From: Pseudomonas nitroreducens NBRC 12694
Lineage (GTDB): Bacteria > Pseudomonadota > Gammaproteobacteria > Pseudomonadales > Pseudomonadaceae
Direction: 5' to 3'
Length of the DNA: 64,000 bases
Assembly (NCBI RefSeq): GCF_002091755.1
Contig: NZ_BDAI01000006.1
Location: 186,001 to 250,000, forward strand
This document shows, in pieces, positions 7,806 to 16,922 of the stretch. Both the position numbers and the translations under genes were made by a program. A model generated the notes under the pieces. The model ran no database searches, was not told the origin of the DNA, and saw only the letters and a list, made by a program, of their open reading frames with translations. How positions within the stretch are numbered: the first letter of the stretch is position 1; the number at the start of each line of letters is the position of its first letter.

Positions 7806-9887
7806 TTGAAACTGGATCCCCGGCACAGCCTCTCCCTCAAGCTGCTGCGAATGGTATTGCTCGCGGCCCTCGTGGTCGGGGTGGTACTCAGCTGTGCCCA
7901 GATCGTCTATGACGCCCACAAGGCGCGCCAGAACGTACACAACGACGCCCAGCGCATCCTGGCGATGGTCCGCGACCCTTCCACCCAGGCCGTCTACAGC
8001 CTGGACCGCGACATGGCGATGCAGGTCCTCGAAGGCCTGTTCCAGCACGAAGCCGTGCGCTATGCCGCCATCGGCCACCCGGACGAACCCATGCTGGCGG
8101 AAAAATCCCGCCCGCTGCTGGACTCCAATACCCGCTGGCTGACCGACCCGATCCTCGGCGCCGAGCAGAACTACTCCATCCGCCTCGCCGGCCGGGGCGG
8201 CTCCAACGAATACTACGGCGACCTGAAGATCACCCTCGACACCGCGCCCTACGGCAACGATTTCGTCGCCACTTCGGTGATCATCTTCATCTCCGGCATC
8301 CTCCGCGCCATGGCCCTGAGCCTGGTGCTGTTCATGGTCTACCACTGGCTGCTGACCAAGCCGCTGTCGAAGATCATCGAGCACCTGGCCTCGATCAACC
8401 CGGACCGCCCCAGCCAGCACAAGCTGCCGATGCCCGACGGCCACGAGAAGGACGAACTGGGCCTGTGGGTGAATACCGCCAACCAGTTGCTGGCCTCCAT
8501 CGAGCGCAACGGCCACCTGCGCCGCGAGGCCGAAGACAGCCTGCTACGCATCTCCCAGTACGACTTCCTCACCGGCCTGCCCAACCGCAAGCTGCTGCAA
8601 CAGCGCCTGGACCAGATCCTCGAAGGTGCCTCGCGCCTGCAGCGCCGCGTCGCCGTGCTCTGCCTGGGCCTGGATGACTTCAAGGGCATCAACGAGCAGT
8701 ACAGCTACCAGTTCGGTGACCAGCTGTTGATCGCCCTCGCCGACCGCCTGCGCACCCGCAGCGCGCACCTCGGCGCCCTGGCGCGGCTGGGCGGCGACCA
8801 GTTCGCCCTGGTCCAGGCCGACATCGAGCAGCCCTACGAAGCAGCGGAGCTCGCCCAGCAGATCCTCGACGACCTCGAAGCGCCCTTCGAGCTGGACCAG
8901 CACCTGGTCCACCTGCGCGCCACCATCGGCATCACCCTGTTCCCCGAGGACGGCGAGACCACCGAGAAGCTGCTGCAGAAAGCCGAACAGACCATGACCC
9001 TGGCCAAGAGCCGCTCGCGCAACCGCTACCAGTTCTACATCGCCAGCGTCGACAGCGAGATGCGCCGCCGCCGCGAACTGGAGAAGGACCTGCGCGAAGC
9101 CCTGGCGCGCAACGAACTGCACCTCGTGTACCAGCCGCAGGTGGATTACCGCGATCACCGCGTGGTCGGCGTCGAGGCGCTGCTGCGCTGGCAGCATCCG
9201 ACCCAGGGCTGGGTCGCGCCGGACCTGTTCATCCCGCTGGCGGAACAGAACGGCAGCATCTTCAGCATCGGCGAATGGGTGCTCGACCAATCCTGCCGCC
9301 AACTGCGCGAGTGGCACGACCAGGGCTTCGACGACCTGCGCCTGGCGGTCAACCTGTCCACCGTGCAGTTGCGCCACAACGCCCTGCCGCGCGTGGTCAG
9401 CAACCTGTTGCAGATGCACCGCCTGCCGCCGCGCTCGCTGGAACTGGAGGTCACCGAGACCGGCCTGATGGAGGACATCTCCACTGCCGCCCAACACCTG
9501 CTCAGCCTGCGCCGTGCCGGCGCCCTGATCGCCATCGACGACTTCGGCACCGGCTACTCCTCGCTGAGCTACCTGAAGAGCCTGCCGCTGGACAAGATCA
9601 AGATCGACAAGAGCTTCGTCCAGGACCTGCTGCTGGACGACGACGACGCCACCATCGTTCGCGCCATCATCCAGCTGGGCAAGAGCCTGGGCATGCAGGT
9701 GATCGCCGAGGGCGTGGAGACCGTCGAGCAGGAGGCCTACATCATCGCCCAGGGCTGCCACGAAGGTCAGGGCTACCTCTACAGCAAGCCGCTGCCGGCG
9801 CGCGAGCTGACCCTCTACCTCAAGCAGGCGCGGCGCCTGGCCGAGGCTGCCGGCGGCAACTCCAACGGTTCCGTCGAACGTCACTGA
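7806..9887 (+). CDS. bifA: Cyclic-di-GMP phosphodiesterase BifA
   Basis: About 693 residues from a TTG start at 7806, which has AAGGA 5 bases before it and begins KLDPRHSLSLKLLRMVLL, like known BifA; the frame is open from 7683 but that extension has no such support. Layout: two membrane segments (about 12-32 and 160-182) around a periplasmic loop, a HAMP-like linker, a degenerate GGDEF domain (GGDQF near residue 328) and an EAL domain (EALLRW near 455, later DDFGTGYSSLSYLK). BifA hydrolyses c-di-GMP and controls the switch between biofilm and swarming in Pseudomonas. It sits directly after sodB, as in P. aeruginosa. Confidence 0.92.
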   Translation: MKLDPRHSLSLKLLRMVLLAALVVGVVLSCAQIVYDAHKARQNVHNDAQRILAMVRDPSTQAVYSLDRDMAMQVLEGLFQHEAVRYAAIGHPDEPMLAEKSRPLLDSNTRWLTDPILGAEQNYSIRLAGRGGSNEYYGDLKITLDTAPYGNDFVATSVIIFISGILRAMALSLVLFMVYHWLLTKPLSKIIEHLASINPDRPSQHKLPMPDGHEKDELGLWVNTANQLLASIERNGHLRREAEDSLLRISQYDFLTGLPNRKLLQQRLDQILEGASRLQRRVAVLCLGLDDFKGINEQYSYQFGDQLLIALADRLRTRSAHLGALARLGGDQFALVQADIEQPYEAAELAQQILDDLEAPFELDQHLVHLRATIGITLFPEDGETTEKLLQKAEQTMTLAKSRSRNRYQFYIASVDSEMRRRRELEKDLREALARNELHLVYQPQVDYRDHRVVGVEALLRWQHPTQGWVAPDLFIPLAEQNGSIFSIGEWVLDQSCRQLREWHDQGFDDLRLAVNLSTVQLRHNALPRVVSNLLQMHRLPPRSLELEVTETGLMEDISTAAQHLLSLRRAGALIAIDDFGTGYSSLSYLKSLPLDKIKIDKSFVQDLLLDDDDATIVRAIIQLGKSLGMQVIAEGVETVEQEAYIIAQGCHEGQGYLYSKPLPARELTLYLKQARRLAEAAGGNSNGSVERH

Positions 9888-9899
9888 CTCCGCCTTACC

Positions 9900-9983
9900 G
9901 TAGGGCGCACAACGCGGAACGCTTTATCCGGCGGCTGCGCTTCCAATGTCGGTGGATAACGCCAGAGGTGTTTTTCGCCCTAC
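9900..9983. repeat. Intergenic inverted repeat, about 84 bp
   Basis: Terminal inverted arms GTAGGGCG (9900-9907) and CGCCCTAC (9976-9983) enclose further partly complementary sequence such as CGCTTTATCC / GGTGGATAACGCC. The layout is that of a small folded intergenic repeat of the kind scattered in Pseudomonas genomes. No coding capacity is visible. Confidence 0.6.
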
Positions 9984-10085
9984 AACGGCCTCCCGCTTAA
10001 ATCACGTGATACTCCGGCGAGCGGCCGCTCTGGTGGCAACTTACTGGCCCCGCGGCGAATGGCGCCAGCGATCTCTCTTTTCAAA

Positions 10086-10104
10086 AATGCAAATCTTTCG
10101 CATT
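10086..10104. promoter_or_regulatory. Putative Fur box before the imelysin cluster
   Basis: AATGCAAATCTTTCGCATT is a near-perfect dyad and matches the extended Fur consensus at 14 of 19 positions by eye. It lies 65 bases upstream of the imelysin lipoprotein gene, in a position suited to iron-dependent repression of the cluster. Confidence 0.5.
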
Positions 10105-10168
10105 ATGTTGCGGATTTTCTTGCGCAGTCCTTTTTCGTGCGCCTCCTCTCCATGCAAAGGAACCCGTC

Positions 10169-11506
10169 ATGACTCGTATGCCCTGGGCCACTGCCAGCCT
10201 GCTCGCCATCGCCATTTCCCTCGCCGGCTGCGGCGATGACAAGAAAGCCGAAGCCCCCGCCGCCGCGCCGGCTGCCAGCACCCAGAGCACTGCCCCGGCA
10301 GCGGCTGCCAAGGTCGACGAGGCCGCGGTCAAGGCCGTGGTGAAGAACTACCTGGACATCGCCGAAGCCACCTACGGCGACGCCCTGACCACCGCCAAGG
10401 CCCTGCAGACCGCTGTCGACGCGCTGATCGCCAAGCCCAGCGAAGAAACCCTGAAGGCCGCCCGCGAAGCCTGGATCGCTTCCCGCCCGTCCTACTCGCA
10501 GAGCGAAGCCTTCCGCTTCGGCAACTCGATCATCGACGACTGGGAAGGCGCGGTTAACGCCTGGCCGCTGGACGAAGGCCTGATCGACTACGTCGCCAAG
10601 GACTACCAGCACGCCGAAGGCAACGCCGGCGCCACCGCCAACATCATCGCCAACACCGAGATCCAGGTCGGCGAAGACAAGATCGACGTCAAGGAAATCA
10701 CCGGCGAGAAGCTCAAGGGCCTGAACGAGCTGGGCGGTTCCGAAGCCAACGTCGCCACCGGCTACCACGCCATCGAATTCCTCCTCTGGGGCCAGGACCT
10801 CAACGGCACCAAGCCGGGCGCCGGCGATCGCAAGTACACCGACTACGCCCAGGGCAAGGACTGCACCAATGGTCATTGCGACCGTCGCGCTGCCTACCTG
10901 AAGGCCGTCACCGACCTGCTGGTCTCCGACCTGGAAGAAATGCACGGCAACTTCAAGTCCGGCGTCGCCGACAACTACCGCGCCAAGGTCGAGGCCGACA
11001 CCGCCGAGAACAATCTGCGCAAGATGTTCTTCGGCATGGGCTCCCTGTCCCTCGGCGAGCTGGCCGGCGAGCGCATGAAAGTCGCGCTGGAAGCCAACTC
11101 CACCGAAGACGAGCACGACTGCTTCAGCGACAACACCCACAACACCCTGTTCTTCAACGCCAAGTCCATCCGCAACATCTACCTGGGCGAATACAAGCGC
11201 ACCGACGGCAGCGTCGTGAAGGGCCCGAGCCTGTCCGACCTGGTCGCCAAGGCTGACGCCGCCGCCGATACCGACCTGAAGAATGACCTGGCCAACACCG
11301 AAGCCAAGATGCAGGTCATCGTCGACCGTGCCGAGAAGGACGGTGTGCACTTCGACCAGATGATCGCTCCGGAAGACAAGGACGATCAGCAGAAGATCCG
11401 CGACGCCATCGCCTCGCTGGTCAAGCAGACCGGCGCCATCGAGAAGGCCGCTACCGCGGTCGGCGTGCAGGACCTGAAGCCGGACAACGCCGATCACCAG
11501 TTCTGA
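10169..11506 (+). CDS. icmP: Imelysin-family lipoprotein (insulin-cleaving metalloproteinase homologue)
   Basis: 445 residues. A lipoprotein signal ends in the lipobox LAGC (Cys at about 23), followed by an Ala/Pro-rich linker. The imelysin signature GYHAIEF (GxHxxE) is at about 198-204. The P. aeruginosa homologue was named IcmP for insulin cleavage; many imelysins are now regarded as iron-linked periplasmic proteins, and proteolysis by this one is not shown. It is the first gene of an apparent iron-responsive cluster of two imelysins, a di-haem protein and a DUF1513 protein. A hairpin terminator follows at 11563. Confidence 0.88.
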   Translation: MTRMPWATASLLAIAISLAGCGDDKKAEAPAAAPAASTQSTAPAAAAKVDEAAVKAVVKNYLDIAEATYGDALTTAKALQTAVDALIAKPSEETLKAAREAWIASRPSYSQSEAFRFGNSIIDDWEGAVNAWPLDEGLIDYVAKDYQHAEGNAGATANIIANTEIQVGEDKIDVKEITGEKLKGLNELGGSEANVATGYHAIEFLLWGQDLNGTKPGAGDRKYTDYAQGKDCTNGHCDRRAAYLKAVTDLLVSDLEEMHGNFKSGVADNYRAKVEADTAENNLRKMFFGMGSLSLGELAGERMKVALEANSTEDEHDCFSDNTHNTLFFNAKSIRNIYLGEYKRTDGSVVKGPSLSDLVAKADAAADTDLKNDLANTEAKMQVIVDRAEKDGVHFDQMIAPEDKDDQQKIRDAIASLVKQTGAIEKAATAVGVQDLKPDNADHQF

Positions 11507-11562
11507 TCCGCGCGTCCTGAAGTGACTGCGGCTCCAGGCCGCAGCTACTGAAATGGCAAAGG

Positions 11563-11587
11563 CAAAGCCCCGTACTGCGGGGCTTTG
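11563..11587 (+). terminator. Hairpin terminator after icmP
   Basis: CAAAGCCCCG and CGGGGCTTTG form a near-perfect stem with a short loop and end in a weak T-stretch. It separates icmP from the di-haem gene, which has its own dyad upstream. Confidence 0.65.
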
Positions 11588-11616
11588 TCGTTTCCGGGCG
11601 GCAAACGATGTCGTTC

Positions 11617-11641
11617 GCAAATACAAATTTTTCATATTTGC
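11617..11641. promoter_or_regulatory. AT-rich dyad upstream of the di-haem oxidoreductase gene, possible Fur site
   Basis: GCAAATA (11617-11623) and TATTTGC (11635-11641) form an inverted repeat with an 11-base AT-rich centre in otherwise GC-rich DNA. It matches the Fur consensus less well than the site at 10086 (about 11 of 19). A second iron-responsive promoter for the downstream genes is plausible. Confidence 0.4.
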
Positions 11642-11697
11642 ATTTGACACCCCTGATAACATGGCGCGCTGCCATGTCACCGCTCTGGAACCCGTCG

Positions 11698-13122
11698 ATG
11701 CTCCACCGCCGTACCGCCCTGCACCTCGTGCCGCTGCTGACTGCCATCGCCCTTGCCGCGTGCAAGCCGGAGACCTCCCAGCACGCCGTGAGCGAACCTG
11801 GCGAAGCGCTTTCCGGCGGCGCCACCACGGTCAAGCAGAGCGACCGCAACGCCTATTCCATGCCCTCGGCCAACCTCACGCCGAGCCGCCGCCTGGACTT
11901 CGCCGTGGGCAACAGCTTCTTCCGCAATCCCTGGGTGATCGCGCCGACCACCACCACCGCGCGCGACGGCCTCGGCCCGCTGTTCAACACCAACGCCTGC
12001 CAGAACTGCCACATCAAGGACGGCCGCGGCCATCCTCCGGAGTTGAACGACGTCAACGCCGTATCGATGCTGGTACGCCTGTCGATCCCCGCCGGCTCCG
12101 CCGACGCCGAAACCATCAAGCGCCTGGGCGTAGTGCCCGAGCCGGTGTACGGCGGCCAGTTCCAGGACTCGGCGATCCCCGGCGTGGCGCCCGAAGGCAA
12201 GGTCCGCGTGGAGTACGACGCGGTGCCGGTGACCTTCAAGGACGGCACCGTGGTCGAGCTGCGCAAGCCGAAACTGCGCATCAGCGACCTGGGCTACGGC
12301 CCGATGCACGCGGACACGATGTTCTCCGCGCGCATCGCCCCGCCGATGATCGGCCTGGGCCTGCTGGAGTCCATCAGCGAGGCGGACATCCTCGCCAACG
12401 CGGAACGCCAAGCCAAAAATGGCGACGGCATCCACGGCCGACCGAACCGGGTCTGGGACGATGCCACGCAACAGACCGTCCTCGGCCGCTTCGGCTGGAA
12501 GGCCGGGCAGCCCAACGTCGCCCAGCAGAACGCCCACGCCTTCTCCGGCGACATGGGCCTGACCAGCGACCTGCTGCCCAGCGACGACTGCACGGCAGCG
12601 CAGACCGCCTGCAAGAACGCCATCGACGGCGGCAAGCCGGAAGTCAGCCAGCACATCTTCAACCAGGTTGCCTTCTACGCCCGCAACCTCGCGGTACCGG
12701 CGCGGCGCAAGGTCGACGACCCACAGGTGCTGACCGGCAAGGGGCTGTTCTTCGACACCGGCTGCGCCAGTTGCCACACGCCCAAGTTCACCACCGGGCC
12801 GAACGCCGCCGAGCCCGAACTGGCCAACCAGGTCATCCGCCCGTACAGCGACCTGCTGCTGCATGACATGGGCGAGGGACTAGCGGACAATCGCCCGGAA
12901 TTTCTCGCCAGCGGCCGCGATTGGCGCACCGCGCCGTTGTGGGGCATCGGCCTGACCGAAACGGTCAACGGCCACACCCAGTTCCTGCATGACGGCCGCG
13001 CCCGCAACCTGCTCGAAGCCGTGCTCTGGCACGGCGGCGAAGCCGAAGCGGCCAAGCAACGCGTACTGAACTTCGACGCCGGGCAGCGCGACGCCCTGCT
13101 GGCGTTCCTGAACTCACTCTAA
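11698..13122 (+). CDS. Di-haem c-type cytochrome, DUF1111 'thiol oxidoreductase' family
   Basis: About 474 residues. The N-terminus MLHRRTALHLVPLLTA ends in the lipobox LAAC, so it is likely a periplasmic lipoprotein. Two c-type haem sites are visible: CQNCH near residue 101 and CASCH near 356. Distal methionines and the HDGRARNLLEAVLWHGGEA tail resemble MauG/cytochrome c peroxidase relatives. A possible earlier ATG is at 11674; 11698 is chosen because the signal peptide then starts normally. It sits between two imelysin genes, and such proteins commonly accompany imelysins in iron-regulated operons. Substrate unknown. Confidence 0.85.
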   Translation: MLHRRTALHLVPLLTAIALAACKPETSQHAVSEPGEALSGGATTVKQSDRNAYSMPSANLTPSRRLDFAVGNSFFRNPWVIAPTTTTARDGLGPLFNTNACQNCHIKDGRGHPPELNDVNAVSMLVRLSIPAGSADAETIKRLGVVPEPVYGGQFQDSAIPGVAPEGKVRVEYDAVPVTFKDGTVVELRKPKLRISDLGYGPMHADTMFSARIAPPMIGLGLLESISEADILANAERQAKNGDGIHGRPNRVWDDATQQTVLGRFGWKAGQPNVAQQNAHAFSGDMGLTSDLLPSDDCTAAQTACKNAIDGGKPEVSQHIFNQVAFYARNLAVPARRKVDDPQVLTGKGLFFDTGCASCHTPKFTTGPNAAEPELANQVIRPYSDLLLHDMGEGLADNRPEFLASGRDWRTAPLWGIGLTETVNGHTQFLHDGRARNLLEAVLWHGGEAEAAKQRVLNFDAGQRDALLAFLNSL

Positions 13123-13137
13123 GGAGCCGAGCCCACC

Positions 13138-14199
13138 ATGTTCCGCCCCCGACTTCTGATCACCAGCCTCGCCATCGCCCTGGGCGCCTGCTCGCCCACC
13201 GATCCGCAGGCGACCACCAGCGCCACGCTGGCCCAGCAGGTGATCCTGCCGACCTACAGCCGCTGGGTCGACGCCGACCGCGCGCTGGCCGCCAGCGCCC
13301 TGGCCTACTGCCAGGGCAAGGAAGACCTGAGCAAGGCCCGCGCCGACTTCATGGCCGCCCAGAAGGCCTGGGCCGAGCTGCAGCCGCTGCTGGTCGGCCC
13401 ACTGGCCGAAGGCAACCGTTCCTGGCAGGTGCAGTTCTGGCCGGACAAGAAGAACCTCGTGGCGCGCCAGGTCGAGCAACTGCTGAGCAGCGGCAACGCG
13501 ATTTCCCCGGCGACCCTGGATAAATCCAGCGTCGTGGTCCAGGGCCTGACCGCCTACGAATACATCCTCTACGACGCCAAGATCGACCTGGCCAACGCCG
13601 AGACCAAGGCGCGCTACTGCCCGCTGCTGGAAGCCATCGGCAGCCACCAGCAAGCCCTGGCGGAGAACATCCTGGCGCAGTGGAAGCAGGACGGCGGCAT
13701 GCTCGCCCAGCTCTCCAAATTCCCCAACGACCGCTACGCTGACGCTCACGAGGCCATCGCCGAACTGCTGCGCGTGCAGGTCACCGCGCTGGACATGCTG
13801 AAGAAGAAACTCGGCACCCCGCTGGGTCGCCAGAGCAAGGGCATCCCGCAGCCGTTCCAGGCCGAAGGCTGGCGCAGCGACATGTCGCTGGCGAGCCTGG
13901 ACTCCAGCCTGACCGGCGCCCAGGCGCTGTGGGACGGCACCGACAAGAAGGGCCTGCGCGCCCTGCTGCCGGCGGAACAGAAAGAGCTGGCCGGCAAGAT
14001 CGACGCGGCCTACGCCGATGTCCACGGCAAGCTGAAAGCCATCAATAAATCCTTGAGCGAACTGCTGAAGGACGAGGCTGGCCTCAAGCAGTTGAACGAG
14101 CTGTACGACAGCCTCAACGTCGTCCATCGCCTGCACGAAGGCGACCTGGCGAAAGCCCTCGGCGTACAACTGGGCTTCAACGCCAACGACGGCGACTGA
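13138..14199 (+). CDS. Imelysin-family lipoprotein, second copy
   Basis: 353 residues with a lipobox LGAC (Cys at about 18) after a hydrophobic N-terminus. The rest is helical and shows the imelysin repeats, including DADRALAASALAYCQG and QVQFWPDKKN. The GxHxxE motif of the first imelysin is replaced by GLTAYEYILYD, so it belongs to the imelysin-like branch without the full motif. The start is 15 bases after the di-haem gene with a clear AAGGAG, so the genes are co-transcribed. A periplasmic role in iron uptake is likely but not defined. Confidence 0.83.
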   Translation: MFRPRLLITSLAIALGACSPTDPQATTSATLAQQVILPTYSRWVDADRALAASALAYCQGKEDLSKARADFMAAQKAWAELQPLLVGPLAEGNRSWQVQFWPDKKNLVARQVEQLLSSGNAISPATLDKSSVVVQGLTAYEYILYDAKIDLANAETKARYCPLLEAIGSHQQALAENILAQWKQDGGMLAQLSKFPNDRYADAHEAIAELLRVQVTALDMLKKKLGTPLGRQSKGIPQPFQAEGWRSDMSLASLDSSLTGAQALWDGTDKKGLRALLPAEQKELAGKIDAAYADVHGKLKAINKSLSELLKDEAGLKQLNELYDSLNVVHRLHEGDLAKALGVQLGFNANDGD

Positions 14200-14352
14200 T
14201 TCGGTCTGCTGCGCGTCGGCCAGGTGTCGTTGGAAAATACGTCGAATTGCTCATTGGCTGGAAGCCAACTCCGCATTCGCCACACCTTTCCGCCTAACCT
14301 GGCTCTAGCTCGCAAGACCGATGGAATACGAGAAGTGATAGAGGTGAACGCC

Positions 14353-15447
14353 ATGTTGCGACGTCACGTGATCGGCCTGGGCAGCCTGTTGCTCGGTGCC
14401 CTGACCTTCGGCGGCTGGACGCTGTCACGCAAGGGCAAGGAGCCCCTGGTGCTGTCCGCCCGTGACGACGCGGATGGCAAGCACTACGCCGTGGGCTATC
14501 GCCTGGACGGCAGCTGCGCCTTCGCCACCGAAGTCGGCCTGCGCTGCCACGACGTGGTGCAGCATCCCGAGCTGCCACTGGCGCTGTTCGTCGCCCGCCG
14601 GCCGGGCCGGCAGAGCTACCTGATCGACCTGAACGACGGCCGCCTGCTGCAGACCCTCGACTCGCAGGCCGACCGCCACTTCTACGGCCACGGCGTGTGG
14701 CACAAGGACGGCGAATGGCTCTACGCGACGGAGAACGACACCACCGATCCGGGCCGCGGGATGCTCGGTGTGTACCACTTCGACGGTGAACGCCTGAGCC
14801 ACACCGGCGAGATTTCCACCCACGGCCTCGGCCCGCACCAGGTGTCCTGGATGCCCGATGGCGAGACGCTGGTGGTGGCCAACGGTGGTATCCGTACCGA
14901 AGCCGAAAGCCGCGTGGAAATGAACCTCTACGCCATGGAGCCGAGCCTGGTGCTGATGCGCCGCGACGGCTCGCTGATCTCCAAGGAAACCCTGCCGCAG
15001 CAGATGAACAGCGTGCGCCACCTGGCCATCGCCGGGGACGGCACCATCGTCGCCGGTCAACAGTATATGGGCGATGCTCACGACCGCGCCGACCTGCTCG
15101 CCATCAAGCGCCCCGGCGAGGCCTTCCAGCCCTTCCCGCTGGCCGACGAGCAGCGCCTGGCGATGACCCAGTACACCGCCAGCGTCGCCGTGCACAACGA
15201 GCTGCGCCTGGTCGCCCTCACCGCGCCGCGTGGCAACCGCTTCTTCATCTGGGACCTGGACTCCGGCGCCGTGCGCCTGGACGCGCCGCTGCCCGATTGC
15301 GCAGGCGTCGGCGCGGTGAAGGACGGCTTCGTCGTCACCTCCGGCCAGGGCCGCTGCCGCATTTACGACTGCCGCCAGGAACGCATCGCCGGCACGCCGC
15401 TGGACCTGCCGCCGGCCTTCTGGGACAACCACCTGCACCTGGCTTGA
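14353..15447 (+). CDS. DUF1513 beta-propeller-like periplasmic protein with Tat-type signal
   Basis: 364 residues from ATG 14353, preceded by GAGG; the longer open frame from 14224 lacks a signal-like start. The N-terminus MLRRHVIGLGSLLLGAL has a twin-arginine signal. The body has repeated short strands and motifs such as HFYGHGVW, THGLGPHQVSWMPDG and QMNSVRHLAIAGDG, which fit a beta-propeller and match DUF1513. It is the last gene of the imelysin cluster, as in P. aeruginosa. Function unknown; a role in iron acquisition is inferred from the neighbours. Confidence 0.82.
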   Translation: MLRRHVIGLGSLLLGALTFGGWTLSRKGKEPLVLSARDDADGKHYAVGYRLDGSCAFATEVGLRCHDVVQHPELPLALFVARRPGRQSYLIDLNDGRLLQTLDSQADRHFYGHGVWHKDGEWLYATENDTTDPGRGMLGVYHFDGERLSHTGEISTHGLGPHQVSWMPDGETLVVANGGIRTEAESRVEMNLYAMEPSLVLMRRDGSLISKETLPQQMNSVRHLAIAGDGTIVAGQQYMGDAHDRADLLAIKRPGEAFQPFPLADEQRLAMTQYTASVAVHNELRLVALTAPRGNRFFIWDLDSGAVRLDAPLPDCAGVGAVKDGFVVTSGQGRCRIYDCRQERIAGTPLDLPPAFWDNHLHLA

Positions 15448-15573
15448 TAACGGCCCGCGCGCTGCATCCAGATTTGCACCGATTCAGCGCGCATTTCTCG
15501 TAAACCCTTCAGTTTCAGCGGGAAACGTCTTGTAAACGCGGCCCTTTGACTCGCCACCGATTCAGGAATAAGG

Positions 15574-15600
15574 TGCGCAATTGCGCCCCGCAATGGGGCG
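15574..15600. promoter_or_regulatory. Palindrome plus hairpin in the mexVW leader region
   Basis: A perfect 12-base palindrome GCGCAATTGCGC (15575-15586) overlaps a second hairpin, CGCCCC / GGGGCG (15584-15600). Both lie 118-143 bases upstream of mexV. They could be an operator for the pump, for which no adjacent regulator is present, or a leftover terminator of the preceding cluster. No strong T-run follows. Confidence 0.3.
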
Positions 15601-15717
15601 TCCCACGTATAGGCTTCAGAGCCTGATCGACATCTGCGCGAACGGAAGGCCGCCCGGCCAATAGTGGGCGAGCGATCGCGCTCGATAGCTGCCAGGCACG
15701 TACCAAGGAACAGGAAG

Positions 15718-16836
15718 ATGTTGCGCCGCATGCTGATCATGCTGGGCGTAGTTGCCGTCATCGTTGCGGTGCTCGCCGGCTCGAAATACCTCTCCATCAC
15801 CCGACAGATCGCCATGTTCTCGGCTCCCCGCCCGCCGGTGAGCGTGAACGCGACCCACGCCGAAGAACGCGACTGGCAGAGCCGTCTGGCAGCCATCGGC
15901 ACCCTGCGCGCGATCCAGGGCGTGACCCTGACTGCGGAAGTCTCCGGCACTGTGAGCGCCGTGCAGTTCGTCTCCGGCGACAAGGTCAAGGTCGGCCAGC
16001 CGGTCGTGCAACTGGAATCCGACGTCGAGCAGGCCACCCTGCGCACCGCCGAGGCAGACCTGGGGCTGGCCCAGGTCGAGTACGAGCGCGGCAAGAGCCT
16101 GGTGGGCCGCCAGGCTATCTCCAAGAGCGAGTACGACCGCCTCGCCGCCCAGCTGAACCGCTCCACCGCCACCGTCGCGCAGCTCAAGGCGGCGCTGGCG
16201 AAGAAGCGCATCCTCGCGCCGTTCTCCGGCACCATCGGCATCCGCCAGGTGGACGTGGGCGACTACGTTTCCCCCGGCACCGAGATCGTCACCCTGCAGG
16301 ACCTTTCCACCCTTCAAGTGGACTTCTTCCTGCCCGAACAGGACTTCCCGCTGCTCAAGCGCGGGCAGAAGGTGGTGGTGCGTGTGGCGGCCTATCCGGG
16401 CCAGAGCTTCGACGCGCAGATCGACGCCATCAGCCCGCGGGTGGACAACCAGACGCGCAACCTGCTGGTCCGCGCCAGCATGGCCAACCCCGACGGCAAG
16501 CTGCTGCCGGGCATGTTCGCCAACCTGGAAGTGCAGCTGCCTGACAGCGCGCCGCGCGTCGTGGTACCCGAGACCGCCGTGGCCTTCACCCTGTACGGCA
16601 ACTCGGTGTACGTGGTGGTGCCGCACAAGCCCAAGGACGGCGAGAAAGCCGAAGAGGCCAAGGCCGGTGACGCGCCGAAGCTGGACGTCGAACGCCGCTT
16701 CGTGAAAACCGGCGAGCGCCGCGAAGGCAACGTGGTGATCCTCGAAGGCCTGAAGGCCGGCGAGGAAGTGGTGACCTCCGGCCAGCTCAAGCTGGACAAC
16801 GGCACCGCCGTGGCCATCGTCAAGGACCCGCAGTAA
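15718..16836 (+). CDS. mexV: RND efflux membrane fusion protein MexV
   Basis: 372 residues from ATG 15718, with GGAACAGGAAG just upstream; the open frame from 15664 has no such support. One N-terminal membrane anchor (about 5-22) is followed by a lipoyl-like half (SGTVSAVQFVSGDKVKVGQPV), a helical hairpin (about 95-170), the second lipoyl half (ILAPFSGTIGIRQVDVGDYV) and a beta-barrel domain. There is no lipobox cysteine. It links MexW in the inner membrane to an outer-membrane channel, OprM in P. aeruginosa, which is not encoded here. Confidence 0.88.
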   Translation: MLRRMLIMLGVVAVIVAVLAGSKYLSITRQIAMFSAPRPPVSVNATHAEERDWQSRLAAIGTLRAIQGVTLTAEVSGTVSAVQFVSGDKVKVGQPVVQLESDVEQATLRTAEADLGLAQVEYERGKSLVGRQAISKSEYDRLAAQLNRSTATVAQLKAALAKKRILAPFSGTIGIRQVDVGDYVSPGTEIVTLQDLSTLQVDFFLPEQDFPLLKRGQKVVVRVAAYPGQSFDAQIDAISPRVDNQTRNLLVRASMANPDGKLLPGMFANLEVQLPDSAPRVVVPETAVAFTLYGNSVYVVVPHKPKDGEKAEEAKAGDAPKLDVERRFVKTGERREGNVVILEGLKAGEEVVTSGQLKLDNGTAVAIVKDPQ

Positions 16837-16922
16837 TCGCACAGGCGGTGCGTCGCTGACTCAGCGCGCGCCCACAGGCCCGGTCGCCAACCGACCCAGG
16901 CCCGCAACAAAGGATTGAGCTT

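Noticed and set aside
8544..9884. 446-residue minus-strand frame in bifA
   Set aside because: Antisense shadow of the EAL and GGDEF domains; no ribosome binding site or domain.
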